Shown here piece after piece: positions 43,713 through 51,408 of a DNA stretch of 64,000 nt. The notes below the pieces were generated by a model. The model searched no databases. It saw nothing but the letters and a program-made list of their open reading frames with translations, and was not told the origin of the DNA. Source of the DNA: Pseudomonadota bacterium (lineage in GTDB: Bacteria > Pseudomonadota > Alphaproteobacteria > Dongiales > Dongiaceae); the NCBI GenBank assembly GCA_021792365.1, contig JAJYUT010000006.1, positions 124,001-188,000 of the forward strand, given 5' to 3'. Each line of letters starts with the position of its first letter. Positions within the stretch are counted from its first letter, which is position 1. The position numbers were made by a program, and so were the translations under genes.

Positions 43713-44822
43713 TCAGTCCGCCGCGACACGGGACACGTCATGCGCTGTCTCTCCAACAAATGCTATCTGTCGGTCCGTAAGCTCGGGGAACATCGGCAGT
43801 GACAGCGTCCTCTCGGCAAAGTCCTCTGCCACGGGAAAGTCTCCGGCGACATATCCGAGGTCGGAAAAGGCGGGCTGGAGATGAATCGGGCGCGGATAGT
43901 GTATGCCTGTGTTCACTCCCCCTGCACGGAAGCGTCCTTGCAGCTCCCACTGATTGGCCACGAGAGGAGCGTAGACGTGATAGGCGTGCCGGCTCGGCTC
44001 CTCGCCCCAGGGAAGCTGCCATCCCAGGCCGGCAAGACACTCACCGTACCGCCGCGCATGAGATCGCCGGAGCTCCGTCCAATGATCCAGATGCTGAAGC
44101 TTCACATTCAGCACGGCCGCTTGGATTCCATCCATCCGGTAGTTGAATCCCTTGAGAACATGATTGTACTTGCCGTCCTGGCCCCAATCACGCAGTCGGC
44201 GAATTGACTGCGCGACGACGGAATCATCGGTCACCACAGCCCCGCCTTCGCCGCAGGCGCCGAGATTCTTGCTAGGATAGAAGCTGAAGCAGCCCACGTG
44301 CCCGATGCTGCCGGCGCGCTTGCCTCGATAGATCGCGCCGTGCGCCTGCGCGGCATCTTCGATCACCGCAAGCCCGTGATCGCTCGCAATCTGCATGATC
44401 GGATCCATCTCCGCGATCAACCCGTGCAAATGTACCGGGATGACGGCCTTGGTCCGATTGGTGATTGCGCCCGCCAACATTGCCGGGTCCAAGGTCCAGG
44501 AAAGCGGGTCAATGTCGACAAGGACCGGCCGTGCTCCGGCATACTGAATAGCGGACACGGTGGCCACGAATGTCATGGGCACGGTTATGACTTCGTCACC
44601 GGGCCCGATCCCAGACGCCAGCAGCGCTAAGTGAAGCGCCGCTGTGCCGGAGCTCAGCGCGACAGCATGACGGGTGCCGCAGTACTGTGCGAAGCGCTCC
44701 TCGAACTCGCCGACCGATGGTCCGAGAACAAAATTTCCGCTGTCAAGGACCCCAAGAATGGCCGCCTTGATCTCCGTCTTGAGCGAGCGGTGCTGAGCCC
44801 GAAGGTCGGCGAACGGGATCAT
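43713..44822 (-). CDS. DegT/DnrJ-family aminotransferase, WbpE/WlbC-like
   Basis: A 369-residue PLP-dependent enzyme opening MIPFADLRAQHRSLKTEIKA, as WlbC/WbpE-type aminotransferases do. It has LDSGNFVLGPSVGEFEERFA, SSGTAALHLALLASGIGPGD, VIEDAAQAHGA and FSFYPSKNLGACGEGGA, where the lysine carries PLP. In the WbpB-WbpE-WbpD route it aminates C3 of the keto-uronic acid. The preceding gene is the matching WbpB-like dehydrogenase, with an ATGA overlap, and a WbpD-like acetyltransferase comes first in the operon. Confidence 0.92.
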   Translation of the reverse strand: MIPFADLRAQHRSLKTEIKAAILGVLDSGNFVLGPSVGEFEERFAQYCGTRHAVALSSGTAALHLALLASGIGPGDEVITVPMTFVATVSAIQYAGARPVLVDIDPLSWTLDPAMLAGAITNRTKAVIPVHLHGLIAEMDPIMQIASDHGLAVIEDAAQAHGAIYRGKRAGSIGHVGCFSFYPSKNLGACGEGGAVVTDDSVVAQSIRRLRDWGQDGKYNHVLKGFNYRMDGIQAAVLNVKLQHLDHWTELRRSHARRYGECLAGLGWQLPWGEEPSRHAYHVYAPLVANQWELQGRFRAGGVNTGIHYPRPIHLQPAFSDLGYVAGDFPVAEDFAERTLSLPMFPELTDRQIAFVGETAHDVSRVAAD

Positions 44823-45847
44823 GATGCTTTGCGCAGAGCCTCGAGTTCCGTCGGATGCCCGCGTTCGCGCATTGACCGCACGGCCGCCTCCATGAGCTCG
44901 ATCACGCGCAGCCCCATGCTGCCGCCCGTAATGGGTTTTGCTTTGTCCTCGATGCAGTCGACGAAATGTTGAGCCTCGGTCTGCAGCGCCTCTTTCACCA
45001 CTAGATGCGGCGCCCACATGTCTCCGGCACGGTATTCGACCATCATCTGATAGAGCTGCTCGCGAGCCGGGCTCAATACCACGCCCTTGTCATAGACCTT
45101 GACTTTTTCGCTCGGCTCCAGGTCGTCATAGACGATCATCTTACGGCTGCCGCCGATCAACGTTTGCCGCACCTTGACGGGAGCAAGCCAATTGACGTTC
45201 AGATGCGCAATCGTGCCACTGCCGTAGAAAATCGTGACGAAGGCCATGCTCTCCGGAGTTCCACGAACGTGACTCGCACCGTTCGCCGAGATCGCGATCG
45301 GCCGCTCAGCAAGCAAATGGTCGAGAATTGAGAAGTCATGTACCGCCAAATCCCAGATGACGTTCGTGTCATGGCGGAACAGTCCGAGATTCACGCGGGT
45401 GGAATCATAGTAATAAAATTGGCCGAGCGCTCCCGCTGCCACGAGTTCCGCGATCTTGCGGACTGCCGGCGTATAGATGAACGTATGATCGACCAGCAGC
45501 GTGAGACCGGTCCGCTCGGCTTCGTCAATAAGGCGGTATGCTTCCGCTGACGTTCGGCACATGGGCTTCTCCAGCCAAACATGCTTGCCAGTGCGGAGCG
45601 CCGCCATTGCCAGTTCGAAATGGGTCTCCACCGGCGTGGCGATCGCCACGGCATCGATCGAGAGGTCCTTCAGCACATCCAGATAGTTCTCGCATAGCCG
45701 TACACCCGGGTTGCGGGCGCCCGCCCGCGCCAGGGCATCAGGCCGTCGATCACTGATGGCTTTGACCTGCGCCGTCCCCAGTTCCGACAGGCACCGAACC
45801 AGATTTGGCCCCCAATATCCATAGCCGATAACACCCACTCCGATCAT
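44819..45847 (-). CDS. Gfo/Idh/MocA oxidoreductase, WbpB/WlbA-like
   Basis: A 342-residue NAD-dependent dehydrogenase. The Rossmann part reads VGVIGYGYWGPNLVRCLSEL, then AIATPVETHFELAMAALRTG and KHVWLEKPMCRTSAEAYRLI with the EKP signature. The C-terminal domain has LVDHTFIYTPAVRKIAELVA and NVIWDLAVHDFSILDHLL. Members with this wording oxidise C3 of UDP-N-acetyl-glucosaminuronic acid. It is flanked by the acetyltransferase (18 bases upstream) and the aminotransferase (ATGA overlap), giving the three consecutive enzymes for a 2,3-diacetamido-uronic acid. Confidence 0.92.
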   Translation of the reverse strand: MIGVGVIGYGYWGPNLVRCLSELGTAQVKAISDRRPDALARAGARNPGVRLCENYLDVLKDLSIDAVAIATPVETHFELAMAALRTGKHVWLEKPMCRTSAEAYRLIDEAERTGLTLLVDHTFIYTPAVRKIAELVAAGALGQFYYYDSTRVNLGLFRHDTNVIWDLAVHDFSILDHLLAERPIAISANGASHVRGTPESMAFVTIFYGSGTIAHLNVNWLAPVKVRQTLIGGSRKMIVYDDLEPSEKVKVYDKGVVLSPAREQLYQMMVEYRAGDMWAPHLVVKEALQTEAQHFVDCIEDKAKPITGGSMGLRVIELMEAAVRSMRERGHPTELEALRKAS

Positions 45848-45865
45848 CTGCGCGTCCTTTGATTC

Positions 45866-46378
45866 TTACGCCTCTACCACGTGCGAGTTCACACTCTGCA
45901 GTTGGCTGTCGCCGCGGCGACGGATGACGCGGGCCGGCACCCCGGCCGCAACCGTATTGGCCGGCACATCGCGTACCACGACCGAGCCCGCACCCACCAA
46001 AGCGCGTTCACCGACAGTAACGCCGCACATGATGGTCGCGTTGGAGCCGATCGAGGCGCCGCGACAGATGCGGGTAGGTTCCAGGTTCCACTCCGCCTCT
46101 GTCCGGATGCTTCCATCGGCATTCGTCGCTTTCGGGTCGCGATCATTGATGAACATGACGCCGTGCCCAATCATCACCTCGTCCTCGACGGTCACTCCTT
46201 CGCAGATGAAAGTATGTGAGGAGATCTTGCAGCGGCGCCCGACCTCGCTGTTCTTCTGAATCTCAACGAACGGGCCGACCCTTGTTTCGTCGCCAATCTT
46301 GCAGCCGTAGAGATTGACGAGACCGGGATGAATGATCTGAACCCGGCGGCCCAGTATCACATCGTCATGAATTGGCAT
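45866..46378 (-). CDS. N-acetyltransferase, WbpD/WlbB-like (hexapeptide family)
   Basis: A 170-residue left-handed beta-helix enzyme. It has LGRRVQIIHPGLVNLYGCKI, GPFVEIQKNSEVGRRCKISS, HTFICEGVTVEDEVMIGHGV and MFINDRDPKATNADGS, then ASIGSNATIMCGVTVGERAL with GAGSVVVRDVPANTVAAGVP. The NDRDPKATN loop is typical of the 3-amino-sugar N-acetyltransferases WbpD/WlbB. It is the first gene of the large minus-strand block and divergent from the glycosyltransferase at 46599 across 220 bases, which should contain the block's promoter. The ATG at 46378 is used; a GTG at 46402 is possible. Confidence 0.88.
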   Translation of the reverse strand: MPIHDDVILGRRVQIIHPGLVNLYGCKIGDETRVGPFVEIQKNSEVGRRCKISSHTFICEGVTVEDEVMIGHGVMFINDRDPKATNADGSIRTEAEWNLEPTRICRGASIGSNATIMCGVTVGERALVGAGSVVVRDVPANTVAAGVPARVIRRRGDSQLQSVNSHVVEA

Positions 46379-46598
46379 TCGCGCCCCCGTCGAGGTTCGC
46401 ACGCTTGATTGGACCTAGCTGCCGGAACTTAACAGTCATCATGATCAGGCGATTGTCGGCAAAAGGTGCTATGCCCCATTGGGAGTGGGCTTACCTATTT
46501 CTGCCGACGGGGCTTGCCATCGCATTTTCCAAGCGTGTCGTTCGCCGGCGCAGGCACTCACTTTGGCCAGCTTGCTGGGCAGGGGCGCGATTTCTCAG

Positions 46599-47948
46599 AT
46601 GGTAGCTCTTGTCTGTCGCTCGTTTGCGCAAGAACTGGAGCAGTCGCCGTTGAAGCTTGTTCTCGTCAATCGCTATTTCCATCCCGACGAGTCCGCAACC
46701 AGCCAAATGGTAAGCGGGTTAGCAACAGCCTTTGCGACCCGTGGCTGGAATATTCATGTCATCACGGGCCGTCAGCGTTACAGCAATCCGCGTGCGGCAC
46801 TGGCCCGTACTGAGAGTTTCGGGGCAGTGCAGGTTCATCGAACCTGGTCAACCCGCTTTGGGCGAGGGAAGCTCAGCGGAAGGGCTATCGACTATATTTC
46901 CTTCAGTCTCACCGCTCTCTGGTTGATGCTCCTATTGGTACGGCGGACCGATGTCATCGTCACCACGACCGATCCGCCTTTAATGTCAGTCCTGTCCTGG
47001 TTGGCGGCAGAGGTCAAAGGGGCGAAGCGTATCAACTGGCTTCACGACTTGTTTCCGGAGATCGCCATAAAGCTGGGCGTGATACCTCGGGGAGCCGCCT
47101 CCCGATTGTTGTCGACCTTGAGAAACTGGTCGCTCTCGGGCGCCGATATGAACGTCGCGATCGGCGAGCGCATGGCCGCATACTTGCAACGACAGGGCGT
47201 GCCCCCCGAACGTCTCTCCGTCATCCACAATTGGTCCGACGGCACGATGATTCGACCGATCGCCCATGGTCAGAATCCCTTGCGCGCCGAATGGGGCCTA
47301 ATAGGCCGTTTTGTCGTCGGATACTCGGGCAACTTTGGGCGGGTGCATGAATTCCGCACCATCCTCGAAGCCGCCCAGCAGCTATGTAGCGAGCCGGCGA
47401 TACGCTTCCTGTTCATCGGCAACGGTCACAGCCTAGCCGCAATCGAGGCCGAGGCGCGGCAGCGTGCGTTGACGAACATCATCTGCAAGCCGTTTCAGCC
47501 GCTCTCCGAACTGCAGAAGAGCTTGGCTGTCGTCGATCTGCATCTCGTATCACTTCAAGCGGCGCTGGAAGGCTTGATCGTGCCCAGCAAATTCTATGGC
47601 ATTGCCGCTGCGGGCCGCCCAACGCTCTTTGTGGGAGATGAAAACGGCGAAATCGCCGAGATTTTGCGCGAGGCCTGCTGTGGCGCCACGGTACCCATCG
47701 GAGCGGCTGGCGCTCTCGCTGGGCACATTCGGCGGCTACAGCGCTCAGGCCAGCAGTGCGAACGTTGGGGCTCCAACGCGCGCGCGTTCTTCACGCGCCG
47801 CTTTGACCTTCCTCTGGCAACCGATAAATGGGCTCGCATCGTGGCCGAGGTGACTGGAGCCAATCACAATACGCAACACGAACCAGAGACGAACTCCGCG
47901 GTGGGAGCGGATCGCAGCAGAAAGGTAGCGATCGCTCCTGAACCATGA
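46599..47948 (+). CDS. Glycosyltransferase family 4, WcaI-like
   Basis: A 449-residue GT4 enzyme. The N-terminal part has LKLVLVNRYFHPDESATSQM and DVIVTTTDPPLMSVLSWLAA. The C-terminal part has FVVGYSGNFGRVHEFRTILE, FLFIGNGHSLAAIEAEARQR and LIVPSKFYGIAAAGRPTLFV, the nucleotide-sugar site. Members transfer a sugar to a lipid-linked repeat unit on the cytoplasmic face. The ATG at 46599 is preferred to an upstream frame without similarity. It starts the plus-strand group that goes on with the nucleotidyltransferase, PqqD-kinase and peptide genes. Confidence 0.9.
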   Translation: MVALVCRSFAQELEQSPLKLVLVNRYFHPDESATSQMVSGLATAFATRGWNIHVITGRQRYSNPRAALARTESFGAVQVHRTWSTRFGRGKLSGRAIDYISFSLTALWLMLLLVRRTDVIVTTTDPPLMSVLSWLAAEVKGAKRINWLHDLFPEIAIKLGVIPRGAASRLLSTLRNWSLSGADMNVAIGERMAAYLQRQGVPPERLSVIHNWSDGTMIRPIAHGQNPLRAEWGLIGRFVVGYSGNFGRVHEFRTILEAAQQLCSEPAIRFLFIGNGHSLAAIEAEARQRALTNIICKPFQPLSELQKSLAVVDLHLVSLQAALEGLIVPSKFYGIAAAGRPTLFVGDENGEIAEILREACCGATVPIGAAGALAGHIRRLQRSGQQCERWGSNARAFFTRRFDLPLATDKWARIVAEVTGANHNTQHEPETNSAVGADRSRKVAIAPEP

Positions 47949-47960
47949 TGGACAAGACCT

Positions 47961-49124
47961 ATGCTGCAAAGCGTAGCAGCGGTTCGCACATTGTCATGGC
48001 CGTTCCCGTCCAGCGCGAAAAGCGGTGTGACCGCTGGTCGGGCGGCGGTGTCGATTCTGGGTTGCTGTCTCAACTATGATCATTCTGATCGAGCCCTGTC
48101 GGCCCTGCGGCAACAATTGTCGGACCCGTGCATAGACTGGCTCATGATCGTCGACATTGCGTGCCGCAACGGCCTCACTCCCGCCCTTTTGTTGGCCTTG
48201 GAACGTAAGGCGCTCGTGAACGAGTTGCCCGCGGACCTGCAGCGGTACCTGGCCATGATCCACGGCCTGAATCGTCAGCGCAACGAAGTCATCCGCGAGG
48301 AGGCCCGTCGCGCCATTGCGGCGCTGACTTCAGGTGGCCTGCGCCCGGTTCTGATGAAAGGCTCTCTCACCCTCTTCGACTGCAAATTGGATCGTGGTCT
48401 ATGCATGATGACCGACATCGATCTGTTACTGTCCGAACCGGAGATGGAGGAGGCTTGCTCGATCCTGTCTTCAATGGGCTATTTCCTGTTCGGGCAGAAA
48501 CGGCATCGGGATCATGCGCACGCCTGGACATTTCACCGACCCGGCTCTCTGGTTACAATCGACCTGCATCGACATGTAGGCCCCCAGCGCGATATTCTGG
48601 CTACAGAAATCGCCCGGAACAACGCCGTCCCCAGCGCCGACGATGGCTCGATTTGGGGGCTGAGCCCTACTCACAGCGCGCTGCTGCAAGTCATGACGTT
48701 TGCCATCTTCGAGCGCTTCTATTCGCTGCGACAAATCCCTCTTCGATGCCTGCATGACCTGGCACTGCTCTCGCACCGGCGACAGGATGAGATCGACTGG
48801 AGCGCCATCGCGCATGCTGCGGACGCTCACGATTTCTCCCCCGCTACCGATGTACTTCTCCATATGGCACGCCAGCTTTTCACTGTTCCAGTCCCTTCAG
48901 CCCTTGGGCGAACGCCGCGTGCCCACCGATATTTGCAGCATTCGCTCCCGCGTGCGCCTTTCCCTGCAGCACACCTCACCGTTCGGGCCTGGAATCGCCT
49001 GGCTTGGCCGCTGGACCGGTTTCGGATGCACTACCGCTACGGATGCGGGACACGCGGCCTTGCACTCCACCTGGCGCGAGTGCATCACGCCGCAGCAGCC
49101 CTTTGCCGGCGCCTCGAATGGTAG
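47961..49124 (+). CDS. Nucleotidyltransferase-family protein (NTP_transf_5-like)
   Basis: A 387-residue protein. The core has LRPVLMKGSLTLFDCKLDRG, MMTDIDLLLSEPEMEEACSI and GSLVTIDLHRHVGP, the K-G and D-x-D pattern of the family-5 nucleotidyltransferases. Such proteins occur next to HPr-kinase-like and PqqD proteins in peptide-modification (lasso-type) and surface-polysaccharide loci. The reaction is not established in general. It starts 12 bases after the glycosyltransferase and ends 30 bases before the PqqD-kinase gene. The first 30 residues look atypical, so the true start may lie further in. Confidence 0.82.
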   Translation: MLQSVAAVRTLSWPFPSSAKSGVTAGRAAVSILGCCLNYDHSDRALSALRQQLSDPCIDWLMIVDIACRNGLTPALLLALERKALVNELPADLQRYLAMIHGLNRQRNEVIREEARRAIAALTSGGLRPVLMKGSLTLFDCKLDRGLCMMTDIDLLLSEPEMEEACSILSSMGYFLFGQKRHRDHAHAWTFHRPGSLVTIDLHRHVGPQRDILATEIARNNAVPSADDGSIWGLSPTHSALLQVMTFAIFERFYSLRQIPLRCLHDLALLSHRRQDEIDWSAIAHAADAHDFSPATDVLLHMARQLFTVPVPSALGRTPRAHRYLQHSLPRAPFPAAHLTVRAWNRLAWPLDRFRMHYRYGCGTRGLALHLARVHHAAAALCRRLEW

Positions 49125-49154
49125 GCACATGCGAAGCGGGTGGAGCTGGATATC

Positions 49155-50393
49155 ATGAAATCGCTGAAACCTATCGATCAGCCTCTGCCGGCCACGGGCG
49201 TGCGATTGTTCCCGATCGACAATGAGGCAGTTCTATTCGACCAGTGCGGCCAAAGGCTGTTCCATCTCAATCCCATGGCGACCCGCATCTGGCGACAGCT
49301 CGATGGGCATCAATGCGTCAGGTCAATCGCTGCGGCGGTAGCGGGGTCGATGGATCTCGGTGAATCGCGAGCAAACCACTTCGTGCGAGGCATGCTGAAA
49401 GAGTGGAAACGTGTGGGGATACTGGATGGTGGCGCTGCCCACGCGCCAGACCACCATGACCGGCGAACAATGCAACAGAAACAACAACGTCCATCAGCGC
49501 CCGCAGCCGTACTCACCATCCCGCTTCACGGCCCAGGACGCCGCTACCAGATGCTCGACACGACCGTCGCCGTATTCGCCTCGAGCGAAGAGCTGTATGG
49601 GGTTGTGCATCCGGCTCTTGCGCACCTCGAGACAAATGCGCCCGCGGCGACCTCATATCGAGTGGACATCGTCGAGATCGCGGACGAAATTCTGGTCCTT
49701 GAGAACGACCGTATTCTCGGCTCGTGCGCAGGACGGCATTGTCTTGCTCCTCTGCTTCAGGGCATCATCGGCCTAATCGCGCTTCGTGATTTTCGATACT
49801 TGATAGCCCTGCATGCCGCGGCGCTCGTGAGCGCCGATGGCGCTCTGCTGCTTGCTGGCCGTAGCGGCTGCGGCAAGTCTACTGTCTCGGCGGCCCTGTT
49901 ATCTGCCGGATGGCAGTACCTGTCGGACGATACGATCTTGCTGTGTTCCAATTCCCTGAACGTCGTGCCAATGCCATACAGCCTTTGCCTCAAGAGAGGC
50001 AGCTGGTCACTTCTCGCAGGCTGGCTGCCCAACTTGCACCTGCTACCCATACACCAGCGCGAAGACGGAAGAGAGATCCGCTATCTACCTCCTCCAGGAG
50101 CGGATTTCCGGCAGGAGCGACCAGCGCGATGGATCGGATTTCCTCACCGTTCCGAGAACGGCGAGACCATCGTTAGGCGACTGGGGCGGCTGGAAGGGCT
50201 GTGTCGCGTGCTCGAGCATTGCTGCGCAGTTCCGCGGCCACTTGAGGCAACGGATGTGCATCACCTAATCCAATGGACCGCTCGTCTGCAGTTCTTTGAG
50301 TTCGCGATGGGCGATTTAAGCAATGCTGTCGCGCAGATCCAGGCAGTCACGGCGGCCCCTCCAACGGAAGATGATATGCGGTTACGCCTTTAG
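49155..50393 (+). CDS. PqqD domain fused to HPr-kinase-like domain
   Basis: A 412-residue protein with two parts. Residues about 10-90 resemble PqqD, the peptide-binding (RRE) fold: VRLFPIDNEAVLFDQCGQRL, FHLNPMATRIWRQLDG. Residues about 120-400 resemble HPr kinase/phosphorylase-type kinases of peptide-modification clusters: ALHAAALVSADGALLLAGRS with Walker A GRSGCGKST (about 235-243) and WQYLSDDTILL for magnesium. Kinases of this kind phosphorylate precursor peptides such as paeninodin. A fusion of a leader-binding domain with a kinase directly before a small peptide gene suggests that the peptide is the substrate. The ATG at 49155 has GGAG nine bases upstream; a GTG at 49140 is the alternative. 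Confidence 0.88.
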   Translation: MKSLKPIDQPLPATGVRLFPIDNEAVLFDQCGQRLFHLNPMATRIWRQLDGHQCVRSIAAAVAGSMDLGESRANHFVRGMLKEWKRVGILDGGAAHAPDHHDRRTMQQKQQRPSAPAAVLTIPLHGPGRRYQMLDTTVAVFASSEELYGVVHPALAHLETNAPAATSYRVDIVEIADEILVLENDRILGSCAGRHCLAPLLQGIIGLIALRDFRYLIALHAAALVSADGALLLAGRSGCGKSTVSAALLSAGWQYLSDDTILLCSNSLNVVPMPYSLCLKRGSWSLLAGWLPNLHLLPIHQREDGREIRYLPPPGADFRQERPARWIGFPHRSENGETIVRRLGRLEGLCRVLEHCCAVPRPLEATDVHHLIQWTARLQFFEFAMGDLSNAVAQIQAVTAAPPTEDDMRLRL

Positions 50394-50457
50394 AGCGCTA
50401 CTTGGCCCGGCATGTAGGATGTATATTCTTGTCGCTTAAGCACGATGAGGGCTGACA

Positions 50458-50491
50458 CTTGGCTTCGGTTGCGTTGTTCGACCGAACCAAG
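50458..50491 (+). promoter_or_regulatory. Stem-loop before the small peptide gene
   Basis: CTTGGCTTCGGT at 50458-50469 pairs with ACCGAACCAAG at 50481-50491, with one bulged base and an 11-base loop. It ends just before the ribosome site AGGAG (50494-50498). It separates the kinase gene from the peptide gene and could be an mRNA processing or attenuation element that sets a higher level for the peptide. No T run follows. Confidence 0.5.
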
Positions 50492-50507
50492 GCAGGAGAG
50501 TACCAGC

Positions 50508-50753
50508 ATGAATAGGAATGCCGGAACGCCGGAAGACCAGCCGGAAGAAAGCGCCCGGCGGGAATTTCTAGCGCGGTGTGGGCGTTTCGCGGTCGTAACA
50601 CCCCCGGCGATGACTATGCTTCTATCGGTTACGATGACGCCGTCGGAGGCATATGCTTCATCCGTTCAAGGTGAACCTTGGGATCCGAAGCCAAGGCCCA
50701 AACCGAAGCCAAAACCCAAACCGAAGCCAAAACCGAAACCAAAGCCGAAGTGA
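50508..50753 (+). CDS. Small peptide with twin-arginine-like signal and proline-lysine repeat tail
   Basis: An 81-residue protein. The first part is acidic and polar (MNRNAGTPEDQPEES), followed by ARREFLARCGRF and a hydrophobic stretch (AVVTPPAMTMLLSVTM), then SEAYASS, which together look like a twin-arginine signal with cleavage after AYA. The mature part would be about 30 residues, ending in a run of about 11 proline-lysine pairs preceded by WDPKPRP. The repeat is held at the protein level: two exact 18-base units (50697-50732) and a diverged third with different synonymous codons. AGGAG lies nine bases before the ATG. It is the natural candidate substrate of the PqqD-kinase and nucleotidyltransferase encoded just upstream, or a basic linker for an acidic polysaccharide. 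I do not know an established function. Confidence 0.7.
   Translation: MNRNAGTPEDQPEESARREFLARCGRFAVVTPPAMTMLLSVTMTPSEAYASSVQGEPWDPKPRPKPKPKPKPKPKPKPKPK
50697..50750 (+). repeat. Tandem 18-base repeat coding for Pro-Lys pairs
   Basis: Two identical 18-base units at 50697-50714 and 50715-50732, each three Pro-Lys pairs with the same mixed codons, then a third unit to 50750 with different synonymous codons. It codes for the end of the small exported peptide. Confidence 0.85.
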
Positions 50754-50761
50754 CACCGCGA

Positions 50762-51352
50762 CTAGGTCTCCGGCTGAGCTGCCTTGCCCTTGGAACTCCG
50801 GATTGCGCGCGGCCTGATGGGAATAGCAGGATTCCCCCGATGGATGTGCCAAGGCGATAGTTCCGCAGTGGCCACGCTCCCCAGGGCCAGAACCGCGCCG
50901 CGCCGCACGACCACCCCCGGGCCGACTACAGAGTGTGCTGCCAGCCAGACTTGGCCCTCCAAGACAATCGGCTTTACCATCAGGTCGAACGATGTGCTGG
51001 CCCAATCGTGGCTGCCCGTGCAGAGATAGACGCCTTGCGACAGGCAGCAATGGTCGCCGATGATGACCTCGGCCAAGTTGTCGAGCCAGGCATCCTGGCC
51101 AATCCAGCAGTGATTGCCCACCCGCAGCCGCCAGGGAAATTTAACTCGAACGCCGCCCTTGATCGTCACGCCGCGACCAATGTGCGCGCCCATGAGCCGC
51201 AGTGCGAACGTGCGCAGCAAGTTGCATGAGAAGGGAGAGGTCACTAGAAGCGGCTGCAGCAACAGCCAAATCGCCTCGATCCATGCCGGCCGGCCGCGGT
51301 CGAAATCCTCCGCCTGATAAAGATCGAGGCGTACCCCATCCGTCGCGCGCAT
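50762..51352 (-). CDS. WcaF-like acetyltransferase (hexapeptide family)
   Basis: A 196-residue enzyme. The opening VRLDLYQAEDFDRGRPAWIE is the signature of colanic-acid-type WcaF acetyltransferases. The left-handed helix has RLMGAHIGRGVTIKGGVRVK, FPWRLRVGNHCWIGQDAWLD and IGDHCCLSQGVYLCTGSHDW, ending PGVVVRRGAVLALGSVATAE. It acetylates the polymer repeat unit. The ATG at 51352 is used; the frame is open farther upstream, and a GTG at 51400 would also keep it clear of the glycosyltransferase stop at 51409. It is the last gene of the second minus-strand block and is convergent with the small peptide gene, 8 bases apart. Confidence 0.87.
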   Translation of the reverse strand: MRATDGVRLDLYQAEDFDRGRPAWIEAIWLLLQPLLVTSPFSCNLLRTFALRLMGAHIGRGVTIKGGVRVKFPWRLRVGNHCWIGQDAWLDNLAEVIIGDHCCLSQGVYLCTGSHDWASTSFDLMVKPIVLEGQVWLAAHSVVGPGVVVRRGAVLALGSVATAELSPWHIHRGNPAIPIRPRAIRSSKGKAAQPET

Positions 51353-51408
51353 CCCGTCGCTGGCCAGCGTGGCCTCCAGTGGATCGGCAAGGTCGGCCAC
51401 TGATTTTC

